Below, one piece after another: positions 33,104 to 44,900 of a stretch of DNA of 64,000 bases; positions within the stretch are counted from its first letter, which is position 1, and each line of letters begins with the position of its first letter. The notes beneath the pieces are model-generated. The model made no database searches. It saw only the letters and a list, made by a program, of their open reading frames with translations, and was not told the DNA's origin. The position numbers and the translations under genes were made by a program. This stretch comes from Erwinia persicina (GTDB taxonomy: Bacteria; Pseudomonadota; Gammaproteobacteria; Enterobacterales; Enterobacteriaceae): NCBI RefSeq assembly GCF_014838825.1, contig NZ_JACYMO010000004.1, positions 376,387 to 440,386 of the forward strand. Reading direction: 5' to 3'.

Positions 33104-34000
33104 ATGCTGTTACGTCATATTCACTATTTTCTGGCGGTTGCCGAGCACCGTAGCTTTACCCGCGCGGCGACTGCGTTGCACGTCTCGCAGCCGGCACTGT
33201 CACAGCAGATTAAGCAGTTAGAAGAAACCCTGGGCAGCCCGCTTTTTGATCGAAGCGGAAGAGAGATGCGTCTGACCGACGCCGGAGAAACATATCGTCA
33301 TTATGCGAAGCGGGCCCTGCGCGACCTGGCGGAGGGACAGCGTGCGCTGAATGACGTAGAAAATCTACGGCGTGGAGCATTGCACATAGCCATTAACCCC
33401 ACCTTCACTCACTACCTGATGGGGCCGCTGATCGCGTCTTTTCACCACCGTTATCCCGACATTACGCTGGAAATACGGGAAATGCCTCAGGAGCAGATAG
33501 AGCAGAACCTGGCGGATGACCGCGTGGATTTAGGCATCGGGTTTAACGTACCGGTGCAGACCGGCATCTCCGCTCAGACGCTGTTTACCGAAACGCTGGC
33601 GCTGGTCGTCGCCAGCCATCACCCCCAAGCCCGGCATCGCCGTCTGCCGCTTGCGGCGCTGGATAAGGAGAAGCTGGTGCTGCTGACGGCTGAATTTGCC
33701 ACCCGGGAACAGATTGATCGCTGCTGTCGGAAAAACAACCTGAATCCTCAGGTGTTAATGCAGGCAAACTCACTGAGTGCGGTGATTGAAATTATCCGGC
33801 GAACCAGGCTTGCCAGCCTGCTACCGGCAATGACAACCCTGGCGCATCCTGATCTGGTGTCCGTTGAACTCACGCCCCCGCTGCTGGAAAGAACGGCAGT
33901 GCTTTTACAAAGAAAGGGAGGATACCAGACCGCTGCGGCAAGGGCATTTGCCGTTCTTGCGCAGGAACAGGGAGATGATTTTCAGCAAGGACAGGCATAA
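33104..34000 (+). CDS. cynR: LysR-family transcriptional regulator, CynR-like
   Basis: A 298-residue LysR regulator, highly similar to E. coli CynR (299). The N-terminal winged HTH is [37 protein letters not shown], and residues 90-298 are the effector-binding domain ([28 protein letters not shown]). E. coli CynR activates cyanate detoxification, but no cynase lies here; the divergent gene is a deaminase. The cynR name marks sequence family only; the regulon here is probably the deaminase. Confidence 0.85.
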   Translation: MLLRHIHYFLAVAEHRSFTRAATALHVSQPALSQQIKQLEETLGSPLFDRSGREMRLTDAGETYRHYAKRALRDLAEGQRALNDVENLRRGALHIAINPTFTHYLMGPLIASFHHRYPDITLEIREMPQEQIEQNLADDRVDLGIGFNVPVQTGISAQTLFTETLALVVASHHPQARHRRLPLAALDKEKLVLLTAEFATREQIDRCCRKNNLNPQVLMQANSLSAVIEIIRRTRLASLLPAMTTLAHPDLVSVELTPPLLERTAVLLQRKGGYQTAAARAFAVLAQEQGDDFQQGQA

Positions 34001-34025
34001 AAAAAGAGCCTTTCGGCTCTTTTTT
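34001..34025. terminator. Bidirectional terminator after the CynR-like gene
   Basis: AAAAAGAGCC-TTTC-GGCTCTTTTT, a compact GC stem followed by a T-run on both strands. It ends the lysR gene and also the two-tRNA transcript arriving from the right. Confidence 0.9.
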
Positions 34026-34067
34026 TACTGGTTCACAGAAAGACGAGTCTGTCTGAAAACGAAATTT

Positions 34068-34143
<76 letters not shown>

Positions 34144-34169
34144 TTGGGTGGTACTGACTACTTAAAATT

Positions 34170-34245
<76 letters not shown>

Positions 34246-34286
34246 TCTGGGTACCGACGAAAATTGTTCACCGGTACGGGGTGCGA

Positions 34287-34314
34287 ATTATACGAGTATT
34301 TTGCCCTCCCGCAA
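34287..34314 (-). promoter_or_regulatory. tRNA-Gly array promoter
   Basis: Minus-strand TTGCGG (34309-34314), 16-bp spacer, perfect TATAAT (34287-34292), then a discriminator TCGCACCCCG. The GC-rich discriminator is typical of stringently controlled stable-RNA promoters. Confidence 0.75.
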
Positions 34315-34439
34315 CCCCGTCATGGCAAAATTTTACTTTTTTTTTGCCAACTGCCGATTAAACCGCCATTGCGCTGATTTTTGCAGCATTACCGGGTTAA
34401 AAACAGGGCTGTTGGTCCATTTCCCGTTAACGGCCAGCA

Positions 34440-34985
34440 TTACAGCTGGATGAAGTGCTCACGATAGTAGGCCAGTTCCGCCACTGACTCGCGGATATCA
34501 TCCATCGCCTGATGGGTGCCCTGCTTTTTGAAGCCCGGCAGGATTTCCGGTTTCCAGCGGCGTGCCAGCTCTTTCAGCGTGCTGACATCCAGGTAACGGT
34601 AGTGGAAGTAGGCTTCCAGCTCCGGCATATATTTAAACAGGAAGCGGCGATCCTGACCGATGCTGTTACCACAGATCGGGGAGCTGTTGGCGGGAACCCA
34701 CTGTTCAAGAAAGGCAATCGTCGCCCGCACAGCGGCCTCTTCATCGATCTGGCTGGCTTTAACACGTTCCACCAGGCCACTGTTGGTATGGGTGCGTACA
34801 TTCCACTCATCCATTAATGCCAGTTGGGCATCTGACTGGTGGACAGCCATCACCGGGCCTTCGGCCAGAATATTCAGATCGGCGTCTGTGACCAGGGTGG
34901 CAATCTCAATAATCCGATCCTGCTCCGGGTCCAGGCCGGTCATCTCAAGGTCAATCCAAATCAGGTTGTTAGCATTAGCTGTCAT
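34440..34985 (-). CDS. orn: Oligoribonuclease
   Basis: A 181-residue DEDDh 3'-5' exonuclease (E. coli 181) that turns over dinucleotides, including pGpG from c-di-GMP decay. Catalytic motifs: D12-x-E14 ([11 protein letters not shown]), GNSIGQD, and the H-Q-A-M-D-D segment near 158-163. Divergent from rsgA. Confidence 0.98.
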   Translation of the reverse strand: MTANANNLIWIDLEMTGLDPEQDRIIEIATLVTDADLNILAEGPVMAVHQSDAQLALMDEWNVRTHTNSGLVERVKASQIDEEAAVRATIAFLEQWVPANSSPICGNSIGQDRRFLFKYMPELEAYFHYRYLDVSTLKELARRWKPEILPGFKKQGTHQAMDDIRESVAELAYYREHFIQL

Positions 34986-35087
34986 AGTACGTCTCGCGTT
35001 GGCCGAAGCGGCATAGTGTCGAATTAAGGTGTATGATAGACGTTTTGCCCTGCCAGGGCGAAATATGCAAAACCGGTGTGAGGAACA

Positions 35088-36146
35088 GTGACTAAAAACA
35101 AACTATCCAAAGGTCAGCAACGTCGCGTGAGTGCCAACCACGATCGTCGCCTGAAACAGCGTGCTGATAAACCTGAGCCAGATGACAATCTGTTCGGTGA
35201 AGCGCGCGATGGCGTGGTGATCAGCCGTTTTGGTATGCATGCCGATGTGGAAGATACGGATGGTTCCGTGCACCGCTGTAACATCCGCCGCACCATTCGA
35301 TCGCTGGTCACCGGTGACCGTGTGCGCTGGCGTCCAGGCGTGGAAGGGGGAGCTACCGTTAAGGGCATTGTTGAAGGCGTGCATGAGCGTACTTCAGTAC
35401 TGACGCGTCCCGACTTCTATGACGGTGTGAAGCCTATCGCCGCCAATATCAATCAAATCGTCGTGGTGTCAGCGATTCTGCCTGAGTTGTCGCTGAATAT
35501 CATTGACCGCTATCTGGTGGCGTGCGAAACGCTGGGCGTTGAACCGCTGCTGGTGCTCAACAAAACCGATCTGCTGGATGATGAAGGTCGTGCCTTTGTT
35601 AATGAGCAGATGGATATCTACCGCCGTATTGGCTACAAGGTACTGATGGTTTCCAGCCACCGTAAAGAGGGCCTGGCGGAACTGGAAGAGGCGCTGACCG
35701 GACGGGTCAGTATCTTCGCCGGACAGTCCGGCGTTGGTAAGTCCAGCCTGCTCAACGCGCTGCTGGGTCTGGAACTCAGCGCGGCGGAGATCCTGACTAA
35801 CGACGTTTCCGATAATTCAGGCCTTGGCCAGCACACCACCACTGCTTCCCGTCTCTATCACTTCCCGCACGGCGGCGATGTCATTGACTCCCCGGGCGTA
35901 CGTGAATTTGGTTTGTGGCACCTGGAGCCGGAACAAATCACGCTCGGATTTGTCGAATTCCGTGACTACTTAGGCGGATGCAAATTCCGCGACTGTAAGC
36001 ATGACACCGACCCCGGCTGTGCCATACGCGAAGCCGTGGATAAAGGTGAAATAGACGAGTCGCGTTTTGTTAACTACCACCTGATTCTGGATACGATGTC
36101 TGAAGTGCAGGCGAAAACCCGCCGCTTTAGCAGCGACAAAGACTGA
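35088..36146 (+). CDS. rsgA: Small ribosomal subunit biogenesis GTPase RsgA
   Basis: A 352-residue circularly permuted GTPase (E. coli 350) that checks late 30S maturation. An OB-fold (about 45-105) is followed by a permuted G domain with G4 NKTD before G1 [10 protein letters not shown]3 DSPGV, and a C-terminal zinc finger ([14 protein letters not shown]). The start is GTG, four bases after GAGG. The frame ends at an Asp-rich tip. Confidence 0.97.
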   Translation: MTKNKLSKGQQRRVSANHDRRLKQRADKPEPDDNLFGEARDGVVISRFGMHADVEDTDGSVHRCNIRRTIRSLVTGDRVRWRPGVEGGATVKGIVEGVHERTSVLTRPDFYDGVKPIAANINQIVVVSAILPELSLNIIDRYLVACETLGVEPLLVLNKTDLLDDEGRAFVNEQMDIYRRIGYKVLMVSSHRKEGLAELEEALTGRVSIFAGQSGVGKSSLLNALLGLELSAAEILTNDVSDNSGLGQHTTTASRLYHFPHGGDVIDSPGVREFGLWHLEPEQITLGFVEFRDYLGGCKFRDCKHDTDPGCAIREAVDKGEIDESRFVNYHLILDTMSEVQAKTRRFSSDKD

Positions 36147-36344
36147 CAAAACTGGCCTGATTGACAGGCACGGGGAAGTAAACACAGCGCTCACCGCCAG
36201 GCAATAGCCTAAACCTGTGGGCGCTGCTACAATCCGCTCCCTTTATTAGCGCTGTCCCCCTGATTGATCACGTTACAGAATGGCATACTGCGCCTCTGCA
36301 ACCTGACCCGGGGCAGCTATATCTGATTGAGCCAGGAGGCTAAC

Positions 36345-37244
36345 GTGTTAGATCGTATTAAACTCGGCCTGAATAATATACTGCCTAAAAAAGCCCTGAC
36401 TGAACTGGCCGGCTGGGGTGCCAGCAAACGGGGTGGATGGCTGACCAAAGCCGTGATTGACGCTTTTGTCTGGTTTTACAAGGTGGATATGAAAGAGGCG
36501 CAGAAGCCGGACACCGCCAGCTATCGTACCTTTAACGATTTCTTCGTCCGCCCGCTGCGCGACGAAGCCCGCCCGATCGAAACCGACCCGAATCTGCTGG
36601 TTCTGCCTGCTGACGGCGCGATCAGCCAGTTAGGCCATATTGACGGAGAACAAATTTTTCAGGCTAAGGGACATACTTATTCACTGGAAGCACTGCTCGC
36701 GGGTAATTCCGCGATGACTGAGATGTTCCGTGACGGTGAGTTTGTCACCACTTACCTGGCGCCACGTGACTACCACCGTGTTCATATGCCTTGTAACGGG
36801 ATCCTGCGCGAAATGATCTACGTACCGGGCGACCTCTATTCGGTGAACCCGCTGACGGCACAGAACATTCCCAACCTCTTTGCGCGTAACGAACGGGTGA
36901 TCTGCCTGTTTGATACCGAATTTGGTCCGATGGCGCAGATTCTGGTGGGCGCTACGATTGTTGGCAGCATCGAAACCACATGGGCGGGCACCGTAACGCC
37001 ACCGCGTGAAGGCGTGATCAAACGCTGGAGCTGGCCGGGTGCGGATGCCGAGGGATCGATCGTCCTGTTGAAAGGTCAGGAAATGGGGCGCTTTAAACTC
37101 GGATCAACCGTGATCAACCTGTTTGCTCCTGGTAAAGTTAAGCTGGCAGAAAGCCTGACGGCTGAGAGCAAAACCCGTCTTGGCACGACCCTCGCCATCG
37201 CACTGCAAAAAGACAGTGCGGAAGACGTCCTCCATCATCCATAG
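36345..37244 (+). CDS. psd: Phosphatidylserine decarboxylase proenzyme
   Basis: A 299-residue membrane-associated enzyme making phosphatidylethanolamine. The self-cleavage LGST motif ([11 protein letters not shown], near residue 250) generates the pyruvoyl-bearing alpha chain. The frame continues upstream to a TTG, but AGGAGG five bases before GTG 36345 and the family N-terminus fix the start. It ends soon after the catalytic region, without the long acidic tail of E. coli Psd (322 residues). mscM follows 9 bp later, so the two are an operon. Confidence 0.95.
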   Translation: MLDRIKLGLNNILPKKALTELAGWGASKRGGWLTKAVIDAFVWFYKVDMKEAQKPDTASYRTFNDFFVRPLRDEARPIETDPNLLVLPADGAISQLGHIDGEQIFQAKGHTYSLEALLAGNSAMTEMFRDGEFVTTYLAPRDYHRVHMPCNGILREMIYVPGDLYSVNPLTAQNIPNLFARNERVICLFDTEFGPMAQILVGATIVGSIETTWAGTVTPPREGVIKRWSWPGADAEGSIVLLKGQEMGRFKLGSTVINLFAPGKVKLAESLTAESKTRLGTTLAIALQKDSAEDVLHHP

Positions 37245-37253
37245 CGGATAATC

Positions 37254-40200
37254 ATGTCACGTCTGATACTCACCCTTTTGTTAGGCTGGAGCCTGCTCCA
37301 GCCAGTTTATGCCGCCAGCGCACCGGAGGCGACGCAGATCAAACAACAGCTGGAAGAGGCGAAGTCAGAAAAAACTTCCGCAAGTCAGACCGCCACCGTC
37401 GAGGCCCTGCAGTCCACGCTTAACTGGCTGGATGAATATCAGAAATCGGTGGATCTTACGCAGGATTATCAGCAGGTCATCGACGATTTTCCCAAGCTCT
37501 CCCGTGAATTACGCCAGCAGATCGTCACCCTGACAGACAGCAACAAGCCGCTGCGCAGCAACATGAGTGCCGCCGATCTCGATCAGGAGATCCTGCAGGT
37601 CAGCAGCCAGCTGCTGGAAGAGAGCCGCCAGGCCCAGCAGGAGCAGGATCGCGCCCGTGAGATCAGCGACTCTCTCTCCCAGCTGCCGCAGCAGCAAACC
37701 GATGCCCGCCGCGCGCTGAACGAGATAGAACGTCGCTTACAGGGACAGCCTGCCCCCAACACGCCACTCGGTCAGGCCCAGCTGGCGCAGCGTCAGGCGG
37801 AGTCTGCCGCACAAAAAGCCCGCGTGGATGAGCTTGAGCTGGCACAGCTTTCAGCCAACAACCGTCAGGAGCTGGCGCGTATGCGCGCCGAAGTCCATCA
37901 GCGTAAAGCCGCCAGCCTGGATGCCTATTTACAGGATTTACGTAATCAACTTAACAGCCTGCGCCAGCGTGAGGCCGAAATGGCCCTGGCCCGCACCGAA
38001 CAGCTGGCCGAAAACAGCGGTGATATGCCCGCTGGCATCACCGAACAGTTTCGCATCAACCGCGAACTTTCCAGCGCACTAAATCAGCAGGCGCAGCGCA
38101 TGGACCTGGTGGCCTCGCAGCAGCGAACCGCCGCCAATCAGACCATTCAGGTTCGCCAGGCACTCAGCACCATTCGCGAACAGTCGCAGTGGCTGGGCGT
38201 CTCCAACGTGCTGGGCGAAGCGCTGCGTGCCCAGGTGGCCCGCCTGCCGGACATGCCCAAACCGCAGCAGCTGGATAATGAAATGGCCCAGCTGCGCGTG
38301 CAGCGCCTCTACTATGAAGATCTGCTCGAGCGTCAGAAATCGCTGCGCCAGCTGCGTCAGGATGACAACAGCGACCTGACGCCTGAACAACGCCGTATCC
38401 TTGAAGCCCAGTTGAAAACCCAGCGTGAGCTGCTGACCTCCCTGCTTTCCGGCTGTGACAACCTGATCCTCGGTGTCACCAAACTGAAAGTCGGCAACAG
38501 CCAGCTGGTGGATGCGCTAAATGAAGTCAAAGAAGCCACCCACCGTTACCTGTTCTGGACGGCTGATGTCAGCGCCGTGGACTTCAGTTACCCCATCAAC
38601 CTCGCGCGTGACCTGCACCGCCTGCTGTCGCTGGACACGTTGGGTCAGTTGGGCGGCGCGATGGTGATGATGGTGACCAGCCGCGAAACCGTGCTGCCGC
38701 TGCTTGGCGCAGTGCTGCTGGTCGGCTTTAGCATCAGCTCACGCCGCCACTTCCGTAAATTCCTTGAACGCGCCTCCAGTAAAGTCGGCAAGGTGACCCA
38801 GGATCACTTCAGTCTCACCCTGCGAACGGTGTTCTGGTCAATTCTGGTGGCACTCCCTCTGCCGGTGCTGTGGGCAGCGCTGGGCTTTGGTTTGCAGCAC
38901 GCCTGGCCCTATCCGATTGCCATTGCCATCGGTGACGGCGTGACCGCCAGCGTCCCACTGCTCTGGGCGTTTATGGTCAGTAATACTTTTGCCCGTTCGC
39001 AGGGGCTGTTCATCGTCCATTTCCGCTGGCCACAAACCCGTGTAGCGCGCGCGATGCGTTTCTATACGCTGTGCATCGGTCTGGTAGTCCCGCTGATGAT
39101 GATGCTGATCGCCTTCGATAATCTTGAAGACCGCGAGTTTTCAGCCACGCTCGGTCGCCTGTGCTTTATTCTGATTTGCGGTGCCCTGAGCCTGGTGACC
39201 GTCAGCCTGAAACGGGCGGGGATCCCCCTGCATCTGGATAAAGAGGGCAACGGCGATAACTTTATTAACCGGATGCTGTGGAATGCGATGATCGCAATCC
39301 CGCTGGTCGCGGCCCTCGCCTCCTGTATCGGCTATCTGGCGGCAGCTCAGGCGCTGCTGGCGCGCCTGGAAACCTCGTTAGCGATCTGGTTCCTGCTGCT
39401 GGTGATTTACCATATTATTCGCCGCTGGATGCTGATCCAGCGGCGGCGTATCGCCTTCGATCGGGCACGTCAGCGCCGGGCTGAGATCCTTGCCCAGCGT
39501 GCGCGCGGCGAAGAGGAACTCGCCGCCCAGCAAACCGCCGCCGACAGCGTGGAGGTAGAAGAGCCGGTGATAGACCTGGATGCCATCAGCGCGCAGTCAT
39601 TACGCCTGGTGCGTTCAATACTGACGCTGATCGCGCTGGTTTCGGTGATCGTCCTGTGGTCAGAGATCCACTCCGCGTTTGGCTTTATGGAAAATATTCG
39701 CCTGTGGGATGTCAGCACTACCGTACAGGGAGTGGAAAGCCTGCAGCCGATCACGCTGGGCTCGGTGGTGATTGCTATCCTGGTCCTGGTGATCACCACC
39801 CAGCTGGTGCGCAATATGCCTGCCCTGCTGGAGCTGGCGCTGTTGCAGCACCTCAGCCTGACGCCCGGCACGGGCTATGCCATCACCACCCTGACCAAAT
39901 ATATGCTGATCCTGATTGGCGGTCTGGTCGGGTTCTCCCTGATCGGCATTGACTGGTCGAAACTGCAGTGGCTGGTGGCGGGTCTGACCGTCGGCCTGGG
40001 CTTTGGTCTGCAAGAGATCTTTGCGAACTTTATCTCCGGCCTGATCATTCTCTTCGAGAAGCCGATCCGCATCGGGGACACCGTGACCATCCGCGATCTG
40101 ACCGGTAGCATCACACGCATTAATACCCGCGCCACCACCATTACCGACTGGGACCGCAAAGAGATTATCGTACCGAACAAGGCCTTTATTACCGAGCAGT

Positions 40201-40589
40201 TTATTAACTGGTCGCTGTCAGACTCGGTCACCCGCGTGGTACTGACCATCCCGGCCCCGGCCGAGGCGAACAGTGAAGAGGTGACCAACGTGCTGCTCAC
40301 CGCCGCACAGCGATGCAGCTACGTGCTGGAGACACCGCCGCCGGAAGCCTTCTTGGTGGATTTGCAGCAGGGGATCCAGCTGTTTGAGTTGCGCATTCAC
40401 GCTGCAGAAATGGGGCACCGCATGCCGCTGCGACACGAGCTGCACCAGCTGATCCTGCGGGGTTATCAGGAGCACGGGCTGGAGATGCCGTTCCCACCGT
40501 TCCAGGTGCGTATGGAAACGATCGGTCGCAAAACCCCCGCCAGCAACGGCGCGCCTGCGGCACGTAATTATAGATCGGGCGGGTTGTGA
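37254..40589 (+). CDS. mscM: Miniconductance mechanosensitive channel MscM
   Basis: An 1111-residue inner-membrane channel (E. coli YjeP 1107) opened by membrane tension during osmotic downshock. It has a signal peptide (1-21), a large periplasmic coiled-coil-rich domain (about 22-470, Gln/Arg/Glu-rich), and about eleven TM segments from about 480 to 930. The MscS-type pore helix and cytoplasmic beta domain follow (GLGFGLQEIFANFISGL, IRIGDTVTIRDLTGSI, TDWDRKEIIVPNKAF). Co-transcribed with psd. Confidence 0.96.
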   Translation: MSRLILTLLLGWSLLQPVYAASAPEATQIKQQLEEAKSEKTSASQTATVEALQSTLNWLDEYQKSVDLTQDYQQVIDDFPKLSRELRQQIVTLTDSNKPLRSNMSAADLDQEILQVSSQLLEESRQAQQEQDRAREISDSLSQLPQQQTDARRALNEIERRLQGQPAPNTPLGQAQLAQRQAESAAQKARVDELELAQLSANNRQELARMRAEVHQRKAASLDAYLQDLRNQLNSLRQREAEMALARTEQLAENSGDMPAGITEQFRINRELSSALNQQAQRMDLVASQQRTAANQTIQVRQALSTIREQSQWLGVSNVLGEALRAQVARLPDMPKPQQLDNEMAQLRVQRLYYEDLLERQKSLRQLRQDDNSDLTPEQRRILEAQLKTQRELLTSLLSGCDNLILGVTKLKVGNSQLVDALNEVKEATHRYLFWTADVSAVDFSYPINLARDLHRLLSLDTLGQLGGAMVMMVTSRETVLPLLGAVLLVGFSISSRRHFRKFLERASSKVGKVTQDHFSLTLRTVFWSILVALPLPVLWAALGFGLQHAWPYPIAIAIGDGVTASVPLLWAFMVSNTFARSQGLFIVHFRWPQTRVARAMRFYTLCIGLVVPLMMMLIAFDNLEDREFSATLGRLCFILICGALSLVTVSLKRAGIPLHLDKEGNGDNFINRMLWNAMIAIPLVAALASCIGYLAAAQALLARLETSLAIWFLLLVIYHIIRRWMLIQRRRIAFDRARQRRAEILAQRARGEEELAAQQTAADSVEVEEPVIDLDAISAQSLRLVRSILTLIALVSVIVLWSEIHSAFGFMENIRLWDVSTTVQGVESLQPITLGSVVIAILVLVITTQLVRNMPALLELALLQHLSLTPGTGYAITTLTKYMLILIGGLVGFSLIGIDWSKLQWLVAGLTVGLGFGLQEIFANFISGLIILFEKPIRIGDTVTIRDLTGSITRINTRATTITDWDRKEIIVPNKAFITEQFINWSLSDSVTRVVLTIPAPAEANSEEVTNVLLTAAQRCSYVLETPPPEAFLVDLQQGIQLFELRIHAAEMGHRMPLRHELHQLILRGYQEHGLEMPFPPFQVRMETIGRKTPASNGAPAARNYRSGGL

Positions 40590-40643
40590 TGACCCGGCAC
40601 TGGCCGAAGGTGGCCCTTCAGCCCTGACGCCGGGATCCTGACG

Positions 40644-40669
40644 GGGCGCACCGACTTTTCAGTGCGCCC
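40644..40669. terminator. Hairpin between convergent mscM and epmA
   Basis: GGGCGCAC/GTGCGCCC, an 8-bp perfect stem with a 10-base loop, 55 bases past mscM and just beyond the epmA stop. No U-run. Confidence 0.5.
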
Positions 40670-40675
40670 TGCGCG

Positions 40676-41653
40676 CTAACAACGATCGACGGTAAACGCA
40701 ATCACATCACTGAGCTGTTCGGCCTTCAGGGCCAGCATCACAATACGATCCACCCCCAGCGCCACGCCGGAACATTCCGGCATCCCGTGAGCCAGCGCGT
40801 CCAGCAGGTGAGTATCAATCGGCTGCACCGGCAGACCGGCTGCGGCACGTTTGCGGTTGTCCTGCTCGAAGCGCAGGCGCTGTTCGCGGCTGTCGGTAAG
40901 CTCACGGAAACCATTGGCCAGTTCAATCCCTTTGAAATAGACCTCGAAGCGCTCTGCCACGCGATGATCTTCCGTGCTGATCTCAGCCAGCGACGCCTGG
41001 CTTGCCGGAAAGTGATAAACGAAAGCGGGTTTCTCTTTACCGATCTCAGGCTCCACGCCCAGCATAAACAGCAGCTGTAAAAGCGTGTCGCGATCTTCTT
41101 CCCGATGGGCCAGATCGCCTGCGCCCAGCTTCACGGCGGCCTCACGCAGCTGCGCTTTATCGGCCGACAGCGGGTCAATCTCCAGATGACGGATAAACGC
41201 CTGCTGATAGGACAGGGTTTCTGCCGGCGCACACTCCAGCACCTGCTGTAAGAGATCGTCCACCTCGTTCATCAGGCGGTACATATCATAGTGTGGCCGG
41301 TACCACTCCAGCATGGTGAATTCGGGATTATGGTGACGCCCCATCTCTTCATTACGGAAGCTGCGGCACAGCTGAAAGATCGGGCCACTGCCCGCTGCCA
41401 GCAGGCGTTTCATATGGTATTCAGGGCTGGTCATCAGATAAAGATCGATGCCTGCGGCGGCGCCGGGCCCCACAAACCGCGTCTGGAACGGGAACAGATG
41501 CACGTCCGTCACCGTTGCCTGGCTCATCGCCGGGGTTTCCACTTCCAGTACGCCGCGATCGGCAAAGAAACGCCGGATTTCAGCCATAATCGCCGCACGC
41601 TTCAATAAATTGGCGATGGGTGCACAAGGCCGCCAGCTGGCCGAATCGCTCAT
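40676..41653 (-). CDS. epmA: Elongation factor P beta-lysine ligase EpmA
   Basis: A 325-residue LysRS-like paralogue, the same length as in E. coli, lacking the tRNA anticodon-binding domain. It attaches (R)-beta-lysine to K34 of EF-P, a modification needed at polyproline stretches. Class II motifs are [36 protein letters not shown] and [12 protein letters not shown]. The frame is open 20 codons upstream; GGAG before ATG 41653 and the E. coli N-terminus MSETASW versus MSDSASW fix the start. Confidence 0.96.
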   Translation of the reverse strand: MSDSASWRPCAPIANLLKRAAIMAEIRRFFADRGVLEVETPAMSQATVTDVHLFPFQTRFVGPGAAAGIDLYLMTSPEYHMKRLLAAGSGPIFQLCRSFRNEEMGRHHNPEFTMLEWYRPHYDMYRLMNEVDDLLQQVLECAPAETLSYQQAFIRHLEIDPLSADKAQLREAAVKLGAGDLAHREEDRDTLLQLLFMLGVEPEIGKEKPAFVYHFPASQASLAEISTEDHRVAERFEVYFKGIELANGFRELTDSREQRLRFEQDNRKRAAAGLPVQPIDTHLLDALAHGMPECSGVALGVDRIVMLALKAEQLSDVIAFTVDRC

Positions 41654-41786
41654 CTTTTTCACTCCAAAGTCAGTAGGGGCAGGAAGTCTACCTGTACCAG
41701 CAGCAACACACAATTCTACGTCGAAAAAACCAGCAGTGCGTTATCCTTAAAAATAAAGTGGTTTTTATCCGCTACCCGCCTAAATG

Positions 41787-41800
41787 GCCGAACACATCAA
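41787..41800 (+). promoter_or_regulatory. Candidate FNR site upstream of frdA
   Basis: The half-site ATCAA at 41796-41800 lies opposite a degenerate left half. Its centre is 41.5 bases before the start point expected from the TATACT -10 at 41823-41828, the class II FNR position. The frd operon is FNR-activated in E. coli. Confidence 0.35.
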
Positions 41801-41969
41801 ATTAGCGCGTTTTTAACCCGCCTATACTGGGCGGCGACTGGCGGGTCAGAACCACCCGCCGTGCCTCTGGAATCATGTCAAACACTTACATACCTTCACT
41901 ATTTCGCCCCGCAGGACCCGCTTCAATGGCGATGCGGTGGGAAGTATGTCGGGTATAAGGGAGGAAGCT

Positions 41970-43760
41970 GTGCAAACCCTGAATGCCGATTTGGTCATTG
42001 TTGGAGCCGGTGGTGCCGGGCTTCGTGCCGCGATTGCCGCTGCCGAAGCCAACCCGCGACTAAAGATTGCCCTGATATCCAAAGTCTATCCGATGCGCAG
42101 CCACACCGTGGCCGCCGAGGGGGGAGCCGCTGCGGTCACCCAGCAGCAGGACAGCTTTGATTCTCACTTTCACGATACCGTTGCCGGGGGCGACTGGCTG
42201 TGTGAGCAGCCGGTCGTGGACTACTTTGTCCAGCACTGTCCGCAGGAAATGGCGCAGATGGAGCTGTGGGGCTGCCCGTGGAGCCGTAAAGAAGACGGAT
42301 CGATTAACGTGCGCCGCTTCGGTGGAATGAAGATCGAACGGACCTGGTTTGCCGCCGATAAGACCGGTTTTCATATGCTGCACACCCTGTTTCAGACTTC
42401 ACTGAAATACCCGCAAATCCAGCGCCTGGATGAGCATTTTGTCCTCGACCTGCTGGTAGATGATGGCGTCGCGCACGGTGTGGTGACCCTTAACATGATG
42501 GAGGGTACGCTGCTGGAGGTGCGCGCGCAGTCAGTGATCCTCGCCACCGGCGGGGCCGGACGCGTCTACCGTTATAACACTAACGGCGGCATCGTCACCG
42601 GCGACGGTATGGGCATGGCGTTTCGTCATGGTGTTCCGCTACGCGATATGGAATTTGTCCAGTATCACCCGACCGGCCTGCCGGGTTCGGGCATTCTGAT
42701 GACGGAAGGCTGTCGGGGTGAAGGCGGTATCCTGGTCAATAAAGACGGCTACCGTTATCTGCAGGATTACGGCATGGGGCCGGAAACCCCGCTCGGTGAA
42801 CCGAGGAACAAATATATGGAACTGGGGCCCCGCGATAAGGTTTCCCAGGCCTTCTGGCACGAGTGGCGCGCAGGGCGTACCATCGCCACCCCGCGGGGTG
42901 ATGTCGTGTACCTTGACCTGCGCCATCTGGGTGAGAAAAAGCTGCGGGAGCGACTGCCCTTTATCTGCGAACTGAGCAAAGCCTACGTGGGGGTCGACCC
43001 GATTACCGCCCCTATTCCGGTTCGCCCGACCGCACACTACACCATGGGCGGCATTGAAACCAACGACCAGTGCGAAACCCGTATTCAGGGTCTGTTTGCC
43101 GTCGGTGAATGCTCATCAGTCGGATTGCACGGGGCTAACCGCCTGGGATCTAACTCGCTGGCCGAGCTGGTGGTCTTTGGTCGCCTGGCGGGCGAACAGG
43201 CTGCACAGCGGGCCTCCCAGCCACATCCACTACGCGACACCGTCCTCAGCGCACAGCGCAACGATATTGAGAAACGCCTGCATGGCCTGGTGAACCAACA
43301 GGGCAACGAAAATGCAGCCACCCTGCGCGACGAAATGGGCATGGCCATGGAAGAGGGCTGCGGCATTTATCGCACCACCGACCTGATGCAAAAAACGATC
43401 GATAAACTGGCCGAGCTGAAGCAGCGTTTTTCCCGCCTGCGCGTTACCGATACCTCCAGCGTATTCAATACCGAACTGCTGTACGCCATTGAGCTGGCCC
43501 ACGGGCTGGATGTGGCGGAGTGTATGGCCCATTCGGCCATCCAGCGGAAAGAGTCTCGCGGTGCCCATCAGCGACTGGATGAAGGCTGCACCACGCGCGA
43601 CGACGAACACTTCCTCGCCCATACCCTGACATTCTACAACCCGCAGGGTGCCCCTGCGGTCGCCTATGATCCGGTCACGATCACCCATCTCCCGCCAGCC
43701 GCACGCGTGTATGGCGCGGCCTCTGAGGACAAAACCCCTAAGGAGCCTGCTCATGAGTGA
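41970..43760 (+). CDS. frdA: Fumarate reductase flavoprotein subunit
   Basis: A 596-residue catalytic subunit (E. coli 602) reducing fumarate to succinate in anaerobic respiration. The FAD-binding motif is GAGGAGLRA (12-20), the covalent FAD ligand is H45 in [10 protein letters not shown], and the active-site region is [21 protein letters not shown]. The start is GTG, five bases after GGAGG. It overlaps frdB by 8 bp. Confidence 0.97.
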   Translation: MQTLNADLVIVGAGGAGLRAAIAAAEANPRLKIALISKVYPMRSHTVAAEGGAAAVTQQQDSFDSHFHDTVAGGDWLCEQPVVDYFVQHCPQEMAQMELWGCPWSRKEDGSINVRRFGGMKIERTWFAADKTGFHMLHTLFQTSLKYPQIQRLDEHFVLDLLVDDGVAHGVVTLNMMEGTLLEVRAQSVILATGGAGRVYRYNTNGGIVTGDGMGMAFRHGVPLRDMEFVQYHPTGLPGSGILMTEGCRGEGGILVNKDGYRYLQDYGMGPETPLGEPRNKYMELGPRDKVSQAFWHEWRAGRTIATPRGDVVYLDLRHLGEKKLRERLPFICELSKAYVGVDPITAPIPVRPTAHYTMGGIETNDQCETRIQGLFAVGECSSVGLHGANRLGSNSLAELVVFGRLAGEQAAQRASQPHPLRDTVLSAQRNDIEKRLHGLVNQQGNENAATLRDEMGMAMEEGCGIYRTTDLMQKTIDKLAELKQRFSRLRVTDTSSVFNTELLYAIELAHGLDVAECMAHSAIQRKESRGAHQRLDEGCTTRDDEHFLAHTLTFYNPQGAPAVAYDPVTITHLPPAARVYGAASEDKTPKEPAHE

Positions 43761-44487
43761 GAGCAAACGCCGTCAGATTGATATTCTGCGTTATAACCCG
43801 GAAAGCGATCGCGTTCCGCGCAACGAGATTTATGACGTGCCGTGGGATGAAACCACCTCGCTGCTTGATGCTCTGGGTTATATCAAAGATAACCTCGCCT
43901 TTGACCTGTCGTATCGCTGGTCATGTCGCATGGCCATCTGCGGCTCCTGCGGCATGATGGTGAACGGCGTGCCGAAACTGGCCTGTAAAACCTTCCTGCG
44001 TGATTACCCGTCAGGAATGAAGGTCGAGCCGCTGGCTAACTTCCCGATTGAACGCGATCTGGTGGTCGATATGACGCACTTTATCGAGAGTCTGGAGGCC
44101 ATTAAACCCTGGATCATCGGCAACACGCGCGGTGCCAGTGAAGGTCCCGGACGGCAAACTCCGGCGCAGATGGCGAAATACCATCAGTTCTCTGGGTGCA
44201 TCAACTGTGGCCTGTGCTATGCCGCTTGCCCGCAGTTTGGCCTTAATCCGGAATTTATTGGTCCGGCGGCCATCACCCTTGCCCACCGCTATAACCTTGA
44301 CAGCCGCGACCAGGGTAAGGCCCAGCGGATGCCGCAGCTTAACGGTATTAACGGCGTCTGGAGCTGCACGTTTGTCGGATTCTGCTCAGAAGTCTGCCCT
44401 AAACACGTCGATCCGGCCGCCGCTATCCAGCAGGGCAAAGTGGAAAGCAGCAAAGACTTCCTGATCGCCACGCTCAAACCCCATTAA
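43753..44487 (+). CDS. frdB: Fumarate reductase iron-sulfur subunit
   Basis: A 244-residue subunit (E. coli 244) carrying three clusters: [2Fe-2S] in [16 protein letters not shown]...C, and [4Fe-4S]/[3Fe-4S] in [12 protein letters not shown] and CSEVCPKH. It passes electrons from menaquinol to FrdA. The frame is open upstream inside frdA, but AAGGAG seven bases before ATG 43753 sets the start. Confidence 0.97.
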   Translation: MSESKRRQIDILRYNPESDRVPRNEIYDVPWDETTSLLDALGYIKDNLAFDLSYRWSCRMAICGSCGMMVNGVPKLACKTFLRDYPSGMKVEPLANFPIERDLVVDMTHFIESLEAIKPWIIGNTRGASEGPGRQTPAQMAKYHQFSGCINCGLCYAACPQFGLNPEFIGPAAITLAHRYNLDSRDQGKAQRMPQLNGINGVWSCTFVGFCSEVCPKHVDPAAAIQQGKVESSKDFLIATLKPH

Positions 44488-44498
44488 GGAGGCCATGA

Positions 44499-44894
44499 AT
44501 GACCACAAAACGTAATGCGTATATTCGTCCGGTACGGGGAAACTGGTGGCAGGCGCTGCCATTTTACCGTCTGTACATGCTGCGTGAAGGCACAGCTATT
44601 CCCGCGCTGTGGTTTAGCATTGAGCTGATTATCGGCCTGTTTGCGCTCAAACTGGGGCCCGCTAGCTGGGCAGGTTTTGTCAGCTTCCTGCAACACCCCA
44701 TCGTCCTGTTGCTGAACCTGGTGGCGCTGGTCGCCGCCCTGCATCACAGCAAAACCTGGTTCGACCTGGCCCCCAAAGCACAGATTATTATCGTCAAAGG
44801 GGAAAAGCTGCCACCGGAGCCGGTGATCAAAGGGCTGTGGCTGGCATTGATTATTCTGAGTGGTGCGGTGCTGGCCGTATCACTGCTGGCCTGA
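44499..44894 (+). CDS. frdC: Fumarate reductase membrane anchor subunit C
   Basis: A 131-residue membrane anchor (E. coli 131) with three TM helices (about 30-50, 63-83, 107-128) and the conserved [26 protein letters not shown]-terminus (residues 8-32). With FrdD it binds menaquinol. Confidence 0.96.
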   Translation: MTTKRNAYIRPVRGNWWQALPFYRLYMLREGTAIPALWFSIELIIGLFALKLGPASWAGFVSFLQHPIVLLLNLVALVAALHHSKTWFDLAPKAQIIIVKGEKLPPEPVIKGLWLALIILSGAVLAVSLLA

Positions 44895-44900
44895 GGAGTC

